Shown here piece after piece: positions 17,148 through 25,742 of a stretch of DNA of 64,000 nt. Numbering within the stretch: the stretch's first letter is position 1; every line of letters starts with the position of its first letter. Source of the DNA: Marispirochaeta sp. (GTDB lineage Bacteria > Spirochaetota > Spirochaetia > JC444 > Marispirochaetaceae); the NCBI RefSeq assembly GCF_963668165.1, contig NZ_OY764211.1, positions 310,001 through 374,000 on the forward strand, written 5' to 3'. A program made the translations under genes and the position numbers. The notes under the pieces are model-generated. The model was not told the DNA's origin, made no database searches, and saw only the letters and a list, made by a program, of their open reading frames with translations.

Positions 17148-19049
17148 ATGGAAGAAAATGGTACCGCTGTCATTCTGATTGTTGAAGATGAATCGATAGT
17201 TGCTCTGGACATAAAGAATCATCTGCTTCGATTTGGATACAAGACCATGGGACCGGTTTCTTCCGCCGAAGCCGCTTTCTCTGAGATTGATAACCAGGTT
17301 CCGGATCTTGTTTTAATGGATATAAAAATCCATGGTGAAATGGATGGTATCGAGGCATCCGGGATTATCCGTGAAAAGTATAATCGTCCGGTTATTCTGC
17401 TGACTGCATTTGCCGATGATCAGACCCTTAACAGGGCAAAGGTAAGCGGACCCTTTGGATATATCCTCAAGCCTTTTAATGAACGGGAGCTCAGAACAAC
17501 CATTGAGATGGCCTTATACCGATATCGAATGGAGGTACGGCTGCACGAAAGTGAGGAACGGTATCGCAGACTTTTTGAAGAAGATCTTTCCGGTGATTTT
17601 ATAACAGATGAAGAGGGCAAACTGCTGGACTGTAATCCGGCTTTTCTCAGCTTGTTCGGATTCAGTTCACGGGAAGATGTTTTTGGGCTCAGTATTAATA
17701 CACTCTTTCCCAAGGAAAGACAGCGGCAAGAGCTGTGGCAGACCATACAGCAGCAGGGGATAATCCGCTTGCAGGAGTTTGAGATTCTTCGGCGGGACGG
17801 AAGTGTCGCTACTGTCTTGGCCAACATGGTAGGAAATCTTGATGAGCACAGGAATCTTCAGAACCTGCACGGTTATTTGATTGATACTTCAGAGATGAAG
17901 AGTCTTGAAGAGCAGTTACGGCAGGCCCAAAAAATGGAGGCCATTGGCAGAATGGCCGGAGGCATAGCCCACGACTTTAATAATCTGCTCACAGTTATTT
18001 TAGGCTATATTACCCTGGTTAATGAGAAGTATGTGGAAAACGAACCTCTGGAGAACGAACTGGAAGGTATCCGGACCGCCGCGGGAAAGGCTACACGGCT
18101 GACCAGACAGCTCCTGGCTTTCTCTCGACAGCAGGTATTAAATCCCGAGGTTATTGATGCAAATGTCCTGATAAAAGATCTGGAAAAAATGCTGCGAAGA
18201 CTTGTCCACGAGGACATCAGTCTCACTATCTTTGAAGGCGCAGAGAATCCAAAGATCTATATTGATCCTGGTCAGATTGAGCAGGTCCTCCTGAATATGG
18301 TCGTAAATGCCCGGGATGCCATGGGACCGCGGGGGAAACTGACGATTGAAAGCCGTAATATGCATGTTGCCGAAACCTTTCCGACGCCTCTGGGCTCAGT
18401 TCCCCGGGGGGACTACTGTCTAATCGAAATAGAAGATAACGGAAAAGGCATACCGGAAGATCAGCTCAGCCTGATATTTGAGCCTTTTTTTACTACAAAA
18501 CCGGCGGATAAGGGGACGGGCCTCGGGCTCTCGACGGTGTATGGAATAGTTAAACAAAGCAGAGGCTTTGTTAACGTTCGCAGTGAGGTGAATAAAGGAA
18601 CCACGTTTCAGCTCTTTTTTCCTGTCACCGATAAACTACTGAGGAAGGAACAAATCGATATTCCCGAAATTGAAAAGTATGTTGGTACCGAGACTATTCT
18701 ACTGGTTGAAGACGATAACGCAGTGCGGGCTGTTGCCATGAGTATTCTCAAAAGGGCAGGTTATACGGTCATTGAAGCGGGAAATGCCGGTGAGGCCCTG
18801 TTGATCTGTGAACAGAACGGCGAACAGATACAGCTGCTCTTAACTGATTACATTATGCCTCACATGACAGGTGACCAGCTTATACTGAGGCTGCGCCGCA
18901 TCGTACCTGAACTGCCGAATATAATCATGTCCGGTTACATGAAAAGGGTTAATTCCGAGAAACTGGAAACAGATGCTGTGCTGACAAAACCCTTTAAACC
19001 GGAGGATTTATTACGGGTTGTGCGAACAGTTCTCGATTCTCAGGATTGA
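17148..19049 (+). CDS. Hybrid histidine kinase: receiver-PAS-HisKA-HATPase-receiver
   Basis: Cytoplasmic hybrid kinase of 633 residues with a receiver at each end. Receiver 1 has Asp58 ([15 protein letters not shown]) and closely resembles the N-terminal receiver of the kinase at 14619. A PAS domain follows, then HisKA with [18 protein letters not shown] (phospho-His near 273). The HATPase has [12 protein letters not shown] and [16 protein letters not shown], and receiver 2 has Asp near 566 ([13 protein letters not shown]). No membrane segment or DNA-binding output is present. It ends 33 bases before lepA. Confidence 0.9.
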   Translation: MEENGTAVILIVEDESIVALDIKNHLLRFGYKTMGPVSSAEAAFSEIDNQVPDLVLMDIKIHGEMDGIEASGIIREKYNRPVILLTAFADDQTLNRAKVSGPFGYILKPFNERELRTTIEMALYRYRMEVRLHESEERYRRLFEEDLSGDFITDEEGKLLDCNPAFLSLFGFSSREDVFGLSINTLFPKERQRQELWQTIQQQGIIRLQEFEILRRDGSVATVLANMVGNLDEHRNLQNLHGYLIDTSEMKSLEEQLRQAQKMEAIGRMAGGIAHDFNNLLTVILGYITLVNEKYVENEPLENELEGIRTAAGKATRLTRQLLAFSRQQVLNPEVIDANVLIKDLEKMLRRLVHEDISLTIFEGAENPKIYIDPGQIEQVLLNMVVNARDAMGPRGKLTIESRNMHVAETFPTPLGSVPRGDYCLIEIEDNGKGIPEDQLSLIFEPFFTTKPADKGTGLGLSTVYGIVKQSRGFVNVRSEVNKGTTFQLFFPVTDKLLRKEQIDIPEIEKYVGTETILLVEDDNAVRAVAMSILKRAGYTVIEAGNAGEALLICEQNGEQIQLLLTDYIMPHMTGDQLILRLRRIVPELPNIIMSGYMKRVNSEKLETDAVLTKPFKPEDLLRVVRTVLDSQD

Positions 19050-19074
19050 AGTATACGGCCTCCTAGGATATAGT
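19046..19074 (+). promoter_or_regulatory. Putative promoter of lepA
   Basis: TTGAAG at 19046-19051 and TATAGT at 19069-19074 are 17 bp apart. The -35 overlaps the end of the preceding kinase gene. The lepA ATG is only 7 bases after the -10, so the message would be leaderless. Confidence 0.55.
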
Positions 19075-19081
19075 ACCCACA

Positions 19082-20893
19082 ATGCAATACGAACCTGAAC
19101 TAATACGTAACTTCTGTATTATTGCGCACATCGATCATGGAAAATCCACCCTGGCTGACCGTTTTATTGAAAAAGCACGGCTTGTCACCGACAGGGACCG
19201 AAGGGACCAGATCCTGGACAATATGGATATAGAAAGGGAGAGGGGAATTACCATCAAATCCCAGGCTGTCTCCCTTCCCTTTTCGTCGTCTGATGGAAAA
19301 ACTTATCATATAAACCTTGTTGATACCCCGGGACACGTTGACTTTTCCTACGAGGTTTCGCGGGCAATCTCGGCATGCGAAGGCGCTCTGCTGATTATCG
19401 ATGCGTCCCAGGGTGTGGAGGCCCAGACTCTGGCCAATATGTATATGGCAATTGAACATGATCTTGAGATTCTTCCGGTAATCAATAAGATTGATCTTCC
19501 CAGTGCGGATATCGAAATGGTCAAGAGACAGATTGACCATGATCTGGGACTGGACCCGGACATCGCCATACCGATCTCCGCAAAAACGGGACAAGGGGTT
19601 GATGAGCTGCTGGAAGCACTGGTGCAGTTTGTGCCGCCTCCAAAACCGCTCATTGATCACCCCCTCCAGGCGCTGATTTTTGATTCTCATTACGATCCGT
19701 ATCGCGGTGTTATTGTACATATCCGCGTTATGGCCGGAAGGATAAAGGTTGGCCAGGAGGTCCTGTTTATGGCAACCGAAGGACGTTATGTAATTGAAGA
19801 GACCGGGATATTTATTATTGGTATTGAAAAGCGTGATGAATTACGCGCCGGCGAAGTGGGTTACATAATCGCCGGTATAAAAGATATAAGCAAAGTTCGG
19901 GTTGGGGACACAATTACCAGCGGTAAAGATGGGAGCCGGGAACCCCTTCCTGGTTTTAAAGAGGTTAAGCCTGTCGTATTTTCTTCAATCTATCCGGTTA
20001 ACTCCGATGATTATGAGGATCTCCATTCTGCGGTGGACAAGCTCAAGCTTAACGATGCGTCTCTGATTTATGAAAAGGACTCGTCTGTCGCCTTGGGTTT
20101 TGGTTTTCGCTGCGGTTTTTTGGGACTGCTTCACCTGGAAGTAGTTCAGGAGAGGCTTGAACGGGAGTTTGATCTTTCAATTGTGTTTACCTCTCCTTCT
20201 GTACGCTACCGTGTAACACTGTCAAACGGCGAAACAATCTTTGTCGACAATCCTCTGGAGTATCCAGACCCGTCACAGGTTCAGCACGTTGAAGAACCAT
20301 ACATTAAAGCTACCCTGATTACCCCTGCGGAATATGTGGGGCCCATTATCAACCTGTGCCTTGAGAAACGGGGAGTCCAGGAAAGCATGACCTATCTTGA
20401 CGAAAAGAGGGTCGAGCTGGTCTATTCGATGCCCCTGGCAGAGGTCTTGTTCGATTTCTATGACAAGCTTAAATCTATCAGCCGCGGTTACGCTTCTTTT
20501 GATTATGAAATTACTGAATTCAGGGTAACAGATCTTGTGCGATTGGACATACTGATAAACGGCAATCCGGTGGATGCTCTGTCGCAGCTCGTTTTCCGTG
20601 ATAATGCTGCCTATCGCGCACGCAAGGTTTGTAAAAAGCTCAGGGACGAAATCCCGCGGCATCAGTTCAAGATTCCGATTCAGGGGGCTATCGGCGCTAC
20701 TATCATCGCTCGAGAGACCATTTCTGCGCTGCGAAAAGATGTGACAGCAAAATGTTATGGAGGCGACATAAGCCGTAAACGCAAGCTTTTGGAAAAACAG
20801 AAAGAAGGCAAAAAGCGTATGAAGATGGTGGGAAATGTAGAATTGCCGCAAAATGCCTTTCTCTCGGTTTTGAAAGCAGACGACGATTCTTAG
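19082..20893 (+). CDS. lepA: Elongation factor 4 (LepA)
   Basis: Ribosome-associated GTPase that affects translation and ribosome biogenesis. G1 is AHIDHGKSTL, G2 is RERGITIKSQ, G3 is DTPGHVDF and G4 is NKIDLP. The LepA-specific C-terminal domain (GGDISRKRKLLEKQKEGKKR) is present, which separates it from EF-G. 603 residues is family length. No Shine-Dalgarno sequence precedes the ATG. It is convergent with the next gene, and the two stop codons overlap by 4 bases. Confidence 0.96.
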   Translation: MQYEPELIRNFCIIAHIDHGKSTLADRFIEKARLVTDRDRRDQILDNMDIERERGITIKSQAVSLPFSSSDGKTYHINLVDTPGHVDFSYEVSRAISACEGALLIIDASQGVEAQTLANMYMAIEHDLEILPVINKIDLPSADIEMVKRQIDHDLGLDPDIAIPISAKTGQGVDELLEALVQFVPPPKPLIDHPLQALIFDSHYDPYRGVIVHIRVMAGRIKVGQEVLFMATEGRYVIEETGIFIIGIEKRDELRAGEVGYIIAGIKDISKVRVGDTITSGKDGSREPLPGFKEVKPVVFSSIYPVNSDDYEDLHSAVDKLKLNDASLIYEKDSSVALGFGFRCGFLGLLHLEVVQERLEREFDLSIVFTSPSVRYRVTLSNGETIFVDNPLEYPDPSQVQHVEEPYIKATLITPAEYVGPIINLCLEKRGVQESMTYLDEKRVELVYSMPLAEVLFDFYDKLKSISRGYASFDYEITEFRVTDLVRLDILINGNPVDALSQLVFRDNAAYRARKVCKKLRDEIPRHQFKIPIQGAIGATIIARETISALRKDVTAKCYGGDISRKRKLLEKQKEGKKRMKMVGNVELPQNAFLSVLKADDDS

Positions 20894-22482
20894 CGGCTGT
20901 CACCCAGCAGTCTTCCCAGGTAAATCCGATATCCTTCAAGGGCAATAAGAAGGCGCTTTGTGAACTCTGTGTTCCGGGGCAGGTTACGCAGCTGCTCAGG
21001 GAAATGGGCTGTCAAGTAATCGCGTTGCTCGACCAGACTGAAAAAATCGGTGTCAACTGTTTTTCCCTGCAGATAAGCGTGACCAAGATTATATATCCTG
21101 GAAAGAATCTCATATTCCTGCTGCAAAAAGTATTTCCAGCTGAATGAACTTTTCCGGAAAAAGCTTTCTTTATACACCGGAGTATTGGGCAGGATATCTG
21201 ATATTTCGATTTTATCTGCGTATTCCGCGCCTATAAAAAGTCCTTCAGGATTGAGATCATAGATATTATCTGCGGTGGAAGTAAAGATTTTTAAGGCGGT
21301 ACGATAATTAAGCAGAATAAGGTCTGTCAGAACCTGGGAAGTTTTTCCCTTTGTTTGAAGTAAAGGCCGCCTGAAAAAAGGTACAAATGAACCGGCTGGT
21401 AATACCCGGGATGATGAGCAGAGTTCACCAAACAAAAACTGTGTACCTCTGGCATGACTTTTACCGAGTCTGTACGAGAAGTCTATCCCACTGCAATAGA
21501 CAGCTGTTCTGCTGATGGATGATGCTATTGCGACCGCTGCAACCCCGACCGATCCGTAGGGAGGGAGAGTGTACTCCTCAAGGGCATGTTTCTGCAGGAT
21601 TTCGAAAAATCGTAAAGGTGAAAATCGGCTAAAAAAAGCCAGTTTCTTTTTCCAGGAGAGCCGCCACACACGGGGAAAAGAGAACAGGTCGGCAATCAGG
21701 ATGATCTCCTTCGTAGGAATACCGTAAAAGTCCCTGAGGTTGATAAACTGGGATTCCAGAACAACAACAGCGTCAGGAACCTGGTTGTGTGCAGCCAGAA
21801 AAGGTAAAGCGGTATCTACAGCTAACAGAAAGATTTTATCCCGGGTTGAAATAATTTGTTCCAGAGAATTCTCCAGGGATTCGCCGGCACCGGCCACAAC
21901 GACGGGTCGGTCACTTTGCAGCATGGTATAGGGAAGGGGACTTTCATAATTAAGGAGGTTTGCAAAGAAGTTTTTCATCCATCGGCGGGCAAAATAGACC
22001 TGTGTCAGCTTGTCCTGGTAGGCGATACGCGCCGTTTCTTCGAGAGTCCGGAATACCCGGGTGTAATATTCACGGTGCAAACCATAACCGCCGCTGAGTA
22101 CAAGCTGTTCTACCCGTCGAAACGGCCATAGTGACTGGTCGTTCAGGTAGCCAATAATTTCTTCTGGATCCTTGTACGCCACAAAAGAAAAACTGGCATT
22201 CTTGATATTGAAACGGGTCAGAGCCTCTCTGGTGAGTTCTTCTAGAGGTTTTTCTTTTTCTAACAGCAGTAAAAAAGAGCCGTCTGGCAGCCGATTTATT
22301 AGTTCATCTATACCGTATAATAACAACGGAGAAGGTATGATGTAGAGGGTTTCGGGTTTGAGCTCGGTTTCGCGGGCAATCCGCAGTGGTCGCGATTTTG
22401 GATCGACCCGCGAATAGAGCAATCTACCCTGATATTCCAGGGTAATCCCCGACCCGGTATCTATCTGTCGGGGAATGATCAT
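20890..22482 (-). CDS. MptE-like/DUF115 motility-associated protein
   Basis: Resembles the DUF115 family, annotated as 6-hydroxymethylpterin pyrophosphokinase MptE-like or motility-associated glycosyltransferase. The signature is PVVVAGAGESLENSLEQI near residue 200, followed by IFLLAVDTALPFLAAHNQVPDAVV, the family's substrate-binding Rossmann-like core. Relatives in bacteria are linked to flagellin glycosylation (the Maf group); that role here is inference. At 530 residues with no signal peptide it is probably cytoplasmic. It begins 3 bases after the upstream SurA-like gene and so lies in the same operon. Confidence 0.75.
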   Translation of the reverse strand: MIIPRQIDTGSGITLEYQGRLLYSRVDPKSRPLRIARETELKPETLYIIPSPLLLYGIDELINRLPDGSFLLLLEKEKPLEELTREALTRFNIKNASFSFVAYKDPEEIIGYLNDQSLWPFRRVEQLVLSGGYGLHREYYTRVFRTLEETARIAYQDKLTQVYFARRWMKNFFANLLNYESPLPYTMLQSDRPVVVAGAGESLENSLEQIISTRDKIFLLAVDTALPFLAAHNQVPDAVVVLESQFINLRDFYGIPTKEIILIADLFSFPRVWRLSWKKKLAFFSRFSPLRFFEILQKHALEEYTLPPYGSVGVAAVAIASSISRTAVYCSGIDFSYRLGKSHARGTQFLFGELCSSSRVLPAGSFVPFFRRPLLQTKGKTSQVLTDLILLNYRTALKIFTSTADNIYDLNPEGLFIGAEYADKIEISDILPNTPVYKESFFRKSSFSWKYFLQQEYEILSRIYNLGHAYLQGKTVDTDFFSLVEQRDYLTAHFPEQLRNLPRNTEFTKRLLIALEGYRIYLGRLLGDSR

Positions 22483-22485
22483 TTT

Positions 22486-24018
22486 TTACTCGCCGTTTAG
22501 AAAATAGCGGCTGAAAACCGCATTAAAATTATCTTTATGCTTTTCCGACGAAAGGATAAGGGATCGCATATCGGTTTCCGCATACTGCTGCGCCAGATAC
22601 GGGTAGTAGCTTTCAAGCATGCTGAGAGACTCTTCGTTAACTTCTGTTTCCTCTTCCAGCTCAAAGAGATAGACATTATTATTCAGAACAAGGGGATCAC
22701 TGATTGTTCCCTGTTCCAGAGCAAAGAGAGTTTCCAGAAAAGTCTCATTGAATGCAGCACCTTCAAAGGCTCCGGAATCCTGCTGGGAGTCCCTAACAGG
22801 TTTAAAAATCTCGACATTACCGTAATTGAGGGGAAATGATGCTGTTTCACCGGATTCCCAATCATCGGCTGCAAGTCCGCTAAGACCATTTTCATCTGTT
22901 GATGCTTTAATCTGTTGTCCCAGCTCAAGGAGATAATCCTCTATGGTTCCTTTCTCGAAGCGTTCCATGTAGCTTCTTACTGTTTCAATATCGTTTTCAT
23001 TAGACCGCTGGGCGGCAATGGGCTCTTCATTACACTTATAGATAACCCAGCCGAAAGGGGTAGTCACCATATCCGAGATTGTGCCTTCCTCAAGGGAGAA
23101 TATCTCTTCCGCTTTTTCTTCGGATTCAAGTTCGCTGGACAGAGAATAAAAATACTGCTGACCAATGTAGCCTCCGTTCTCGGCATAGGCGTCTTTTGAC
23201 TGGTTCCGGGCAATTTCGTCAAAGAGGCCGGGGTCTGCAGTTAACTGCTGCTGAATAGTCCTTGCACTCTCTTCACTGCTCTGGATTGTTATGCGGCTGA
23301 GATTAATCTTTCTAAAAAGTCCGGCGTTCTCTTCGGCATAATTCCACACAAGATCTTCCGGAAAAGAGTTAAAGCCGATTCGCCGATACACAAAACTGCG
23401 CTCCGGGCTTGCCATATCCTTAACAAAGAGAATGGCCTTTGAAGAAAGCTTTACCCCGTTGAGTGTATCGCTACGTACCTGGCTGCTTATAAGTTCTTCT
23501 TTATAATATTTACGTATAGAGGCTTTTTCTGTTCTTGAAGTTTCCCGGTATCGCTCAGGGCTGAATTCCCTGTTTTCCTGATAACCACCATACGAAGTAA
23601 GCGCCTGATCTATGACCTCATCAGGAATGTGTACATTACTCTGTTTGGCTCTTTTTAAAATTGCTGTATGTACTACAGTATTCTGATATGCTCCCTGCCA
23701 GACCTGATACGCAATCCACTCAAGGTTGGTGTCTACGCCTGACTGAGCGATCCGTTCTGCAATAGTATCTTTTTGCCGTGAGAGGTAGTTTCCTGGATAA
23801 AACTCGATATCTTCACCATCATAACTACCGAAAACGATACCTCCTCCTCCAGCTGTACCACCAACCAGCGGACCACCAACGAAGGTCACGACTATAATAA
23901 CAAGAATTGCAACGCTAAAGATGTACATCCAGGGATTCATGCGGCTTTTTGGCGGATGTTCTTTGCCGCCGAGTTCAGTATTCCGCTTTGCGCCGTGCTG
24001 CGGATCCCGTTTCGCCAT
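22486..24018 (-). CDS. SurA/PpiD-like peptidyl-prolyl isomerase, membrane-anchored
   Basis: One transmembrane anchor (about residues 30-50, MYIFSVAILVIIVVTFVGG) after a basic cytoplasmic tail, so most of the 510 residues are periplasmic. A SurA_N-like chaperone region is followed by a parvulin domain (about 240-330) with AYAENGGYIGQQYFYSLSSE and ISDMVTTPFGWVIYKCNE. A second region with similar spacing (LEQGTISDPLVLNNNVYLFELE) looks like a decayed second parvulin domain. Its likely role is folding of outer-membrane or periplasmic proteins. It heads a two-gene operon with its own promoter. Confidence 0.82.
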   Translation of the reverse strand: MAKRDPQHGAKRNTELGGKEHPPKSRMNPWMYIFSVAILVIIVVTFVGGPLVGGTAGGGGIVFGSYDGEDIEFYPGNYLSRQKDTIAERIAQSGVDTNLEWIAYQVWQGAYQNTVVHTAILKRAKQSNVHIPDEVIDQALTSYGGYQENREFSPERYRETSRTEKASIRKYYKEELISSQVRSDTLNGVKLSSKAILFVKDMASPERSFVYRRIGFNSFPEDLVWNYAEENAGLFRKINLSRITIQSSEESARTIQQQLTADPGLFDEIARNQSKDAYAENGGYIGQQYFYSLSSELESEEKAEEIFSLEEGTISDMVTTPFGWVIYKCNEEPIAAQRSNENDIETVRSYMERFEKGTIEDYLLELGQQIKASTDENGLSGLAADDWESGETASFPLNYGNVEIFKPVRDSQQDSGAFEGAAFNETFLETLFALEQGTISDPLVLNNNVYLFELEEETEVNEESLSMLESYYPYLAQQYAETDMRSLILSSEKHKDNFNAVFSRYFLNGE

Positions 24019-24057
24019 AAAGTTTCCTCATCAATATAGTTATTGTTTAACCGCACA

Positions 24058-24086
24058 ACGGTATCATGGGCCCTATCCTTTGTCAA
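24058..24086 (-). promoter_or_regulatory. Promoter of the PPIase-DUF115 operon
   Basis: Read on the minus strand, TTGACA (24081-24086) and TACCGT (24058-24063) are 17 bp apart. They lie 40 bases before the ATG, which has a GAGGAAA ribosome binding site. Confidence 0.6.
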
Positions 24087-24125
24087 TGAATCGAATTAGC
24101 ATGGCGGAATAGAAAAATCAGTCTC

Positions 24126-24154
24126 TTGACAGGTATTCCACCTTGCGATATATT
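24126..24154 (+). promoter_or_regulatory. Promoter of the tRNA-Asp/tRNA-Pro pair
   Basis: TTGACA (24126-24131) and TATATT (24149-24154) with 17 bp spacing lie 15 bases before the tRNA-Asp 5' end. Confidence 0.8.
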
Positions 24155-24169
24155 CTCACTCGTAATTGT

Positions 24170-24243
24170 GGGGGTGTGGCGAAGCTGGTTATCGCGCCGG
24201 CCTGTCAAGCCGGAGACCGCGGGTTCAAGTCCCGTCACTCCCG
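24170..24243 (+). tRNA. tRNA-Asp (anticodon GTC)
   Basis: A 74-nt cloverleaf. The acceptor GGGGGTG (24170-24176) pairs with CACTCCC (24236-24242), including one G-T pair. The anticodon stem-loop CCGGCCTGTCAAGCCGG gives GTC. The T arm is GGGTTCAAGTCCC. It shares a promoter with tRNA-Pro. Confidence 0.95.
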
Positions 24244-24275
24244 TACCCCATGCTGTTCACAAGGATGGGGAGAAT

Positions 24276-24347
24276 CGGGCTGTAGCGCAGTGGTAGCGCG
24301 CTTGGTTCGGGATCAAGAAGTCGGCGGTTCGACCCCGCCCAGCCCGA
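24276..24347 (+). tRNA. tRNA-Pro (anticodon CGG)
   Basis: A 72-nt cloverleaf. The acceptor CGGGCTG (24276-24282) pairs with CAGCCCG (24340-24346), with A as discriminator. The anticodon loop TTCGGGA gives CGG. It is followed at once by a strong hairpin terminator. Confidence 0.93.
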
Positions 24348-24391
24348 CTACAGAAAAAGCTCCATTCGAAAGAATGGAGCTTTTTCTGTAG
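24348..24391 (+). terminator. Strong hairpin terminator after tRNA-Pro
   Basis: A 20-bp perfect stem with a GAAA tetraloop (24368-24371), including T5 in the descending arm. The pairing continues for 7 more bases on each side, so the full palindrome is 24341-24398 and its left arm takes in the 3' end of the tRNA. Confidence 0.85.
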
Positions 24392-24859
24392 TCGGGCTTC
24401 CTGCGGATGCTCTCGGTGTTTGCTATGAGCAAACACCTGCCGCATCCTTGGGCTTGCGAATCGCTTCGCGATTCACCTGGCCCAGCCCTCAAAAGCAGAT
24501 ACCGCAAGGATTGGTTGCTCTTTTTTTCGGGCTTCCTGCGGATGCTCTCGGTGTTTGCTATGAGCAAACACCTGCCGCATCCTTGGGCTTGCGAATCGCT
24601 TCGCGATTCACCTGGCCCAGCCCTCAAAAGCAGATACCGCAAGGATTGGTTGCTCTTTTTTTCGGGCTTCCTGCGGATGCTCTCGGTGTTTGCTAGGAGC
24701 AAACACCTGTCACATCCTTGGGCTTGCGAATCGCTTCGCGATTCACCTGGCCCAGCCCTCAAAAGCAGATACCGCAAGGATTGGTCGTTCTTTTTTTTCG
24801 GGCTTCCTGCGGATGCTCTCGGTGTTTGCTAGGAGCAAACACCTGTCACAAGCTTGGGC
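24392..24859 (+). repeat. Tandem array of a 135-bp repeat (about 3.5 copies)
   Basis: Copies begin at 24392, 24527, 24662 and 24798, each with TCGGGCTTCCTGCGGATGCT; the last is cut off near 24859. Copies are nearly identical. Each full unit holds two stem-loops: GGTGTTTGCT/AGCAAACACC (loop ATG or AGG) flanked by GGATGC/GCATCC, and GAATCGC/GCGATTC (loop TTC). Each unit ends in a run of T. Because 135 is a multiple of three, open frames with a 45-residue period appear on both strands, but none has a ribosome binding site or recognisable product. The array fills most of the gene-free gap from 24348 to 24928; nothing else was recognised there apart from the terminator. Confidence 0.92.
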
Positions 24860-24928
24860 CAGACGATTTGCCGTGAATATATAGGAGATTGAAGTTTTAG
24901 CTGCTCAGCGCCGAATATATAACAGACG

Positions 24929-25735
24929 ATGGAAAGAAGACACCTGATCAGCTGCCTTATCATAAGTATCTGTTTTGCCGCAAATGCCGATGTTTATCAC
25001 ACCGTAAAACCCGGCGAAACCCTGTACCGCTTGTCCAGGGAATACGGAGTTTCTGTAGATGAGCTGAAAGAGATAAACAGAATTAAAAATGTAAGTGATA
25101 TCCCTGTTGGTACACGTTTATTGATAAAAAAAGATGAGAACGCAATAGATTCGTATATATCGTATACCGTCAAGAGGGGAGATACCTTATACAGCATCGC
25201 ACGAAAGAATGATATGGGTCTGGCAGAGTTATTGCGGATAAATGGATTAATCGAGAGCCATATTCTGCAGGTAGGAGAAGTGCTCCAGCTTAAGCTATCC
25301 GAAGATCAGACGCAGAAAACGCCGACTGCCGTCGTAGAAAACCCTCAAAATACAGATACAACTGGGAATGTCCAGAAGAACGCAGAATATTTCTGGCCTC
25401 ACCAGGGAGAACAGGTTCCCCTGAATGGTAAACTTGTGGGAAAGGAGATAAACGGGCGAAACGGTGACCCGATAGTCTCTGTCTCGTCCGGAAAGGTTAT
25501 CTGGGTAGCCCCCTACCATGGATATGGGAAAATTATAATGGTAGAGTCTCCAGACAAGCATATTTTCGCATACGGCGGGAATGGGGACACCCTTGTTAAT
25601 GTGGGTGACCGTGTACGGCCGGGACAAAAGCTTGGCCTTTTAGGGAGCGGAGGAATCGAAGGAGAAGCAAAGGCATTTTTCTTCGTGTATAAAAATGGAA
25701 AACCCGTTGACCCCGAATCCGCCCCAAGGAAATAG
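24929..25735 (+). CDS. LysM protein with degenerate M23 (LytM) domain
   Basis: Exported cell-wall protein of 268 residues. A signal peptide ([14 protein letters not shown]) precedes two LysM domains ([20 protein letters not shown] near 24 and [18 protein letters not shown] near 76). These are followed by a linker and an M23-like fold at about 165-265. The zinc-binding histidines are missing: the HxxxD position reads NGRNGD, and the usual HLHFE strand reads AFFFVY. This is the pattern of NlpD/EnvC-type factors that activate amidases rather than cut wall themselves. The start lacks a ribosome binding site, and TATAAC ends 6 bases before it. Confidence 0.85.
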   Translation: MERRHLISCLIISICFAANADVYHTVKPGETLYRLSREYGVSVDELKEINRIKNVSDIPVGTRLLIKKDENAIDSYISYTVKRGDTLYSIARKNDMGLAELLRINGLIESHILQVGEVLQLKLSEDQTQKTPTAVVENPQNTDTTGNVQKNAEYFWPHQGEQVPLNGKLVGKEINGRNGDPIVSVSSGKVIWVAPYHGYGKIIMVESPDKHIFAYGGNGDTLVNVGDRVRPGQKLGLLGSGGIEGEAKAFFFVYKNGKPVDPESAPRK

Positions 25736-25742
25736 CAAGCAG

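Noticed and set aside
24407..24832. Plus-strand frame encoding a 45-residue repeated protein, and a similar minus-strand frame at 24313-24777
   Set aside because: Both arise because the 135-bp DNA repeat is a multiple of three and happens to lack stops. There is no ribosome binding site, the plus frame starts and ends within the array, and hairpins dominate the sequence.
24392..24859. CRISPR array
   Set aside because: The units are contiguous 135-bp copies without variable spacers, and no cas gene is nearby.
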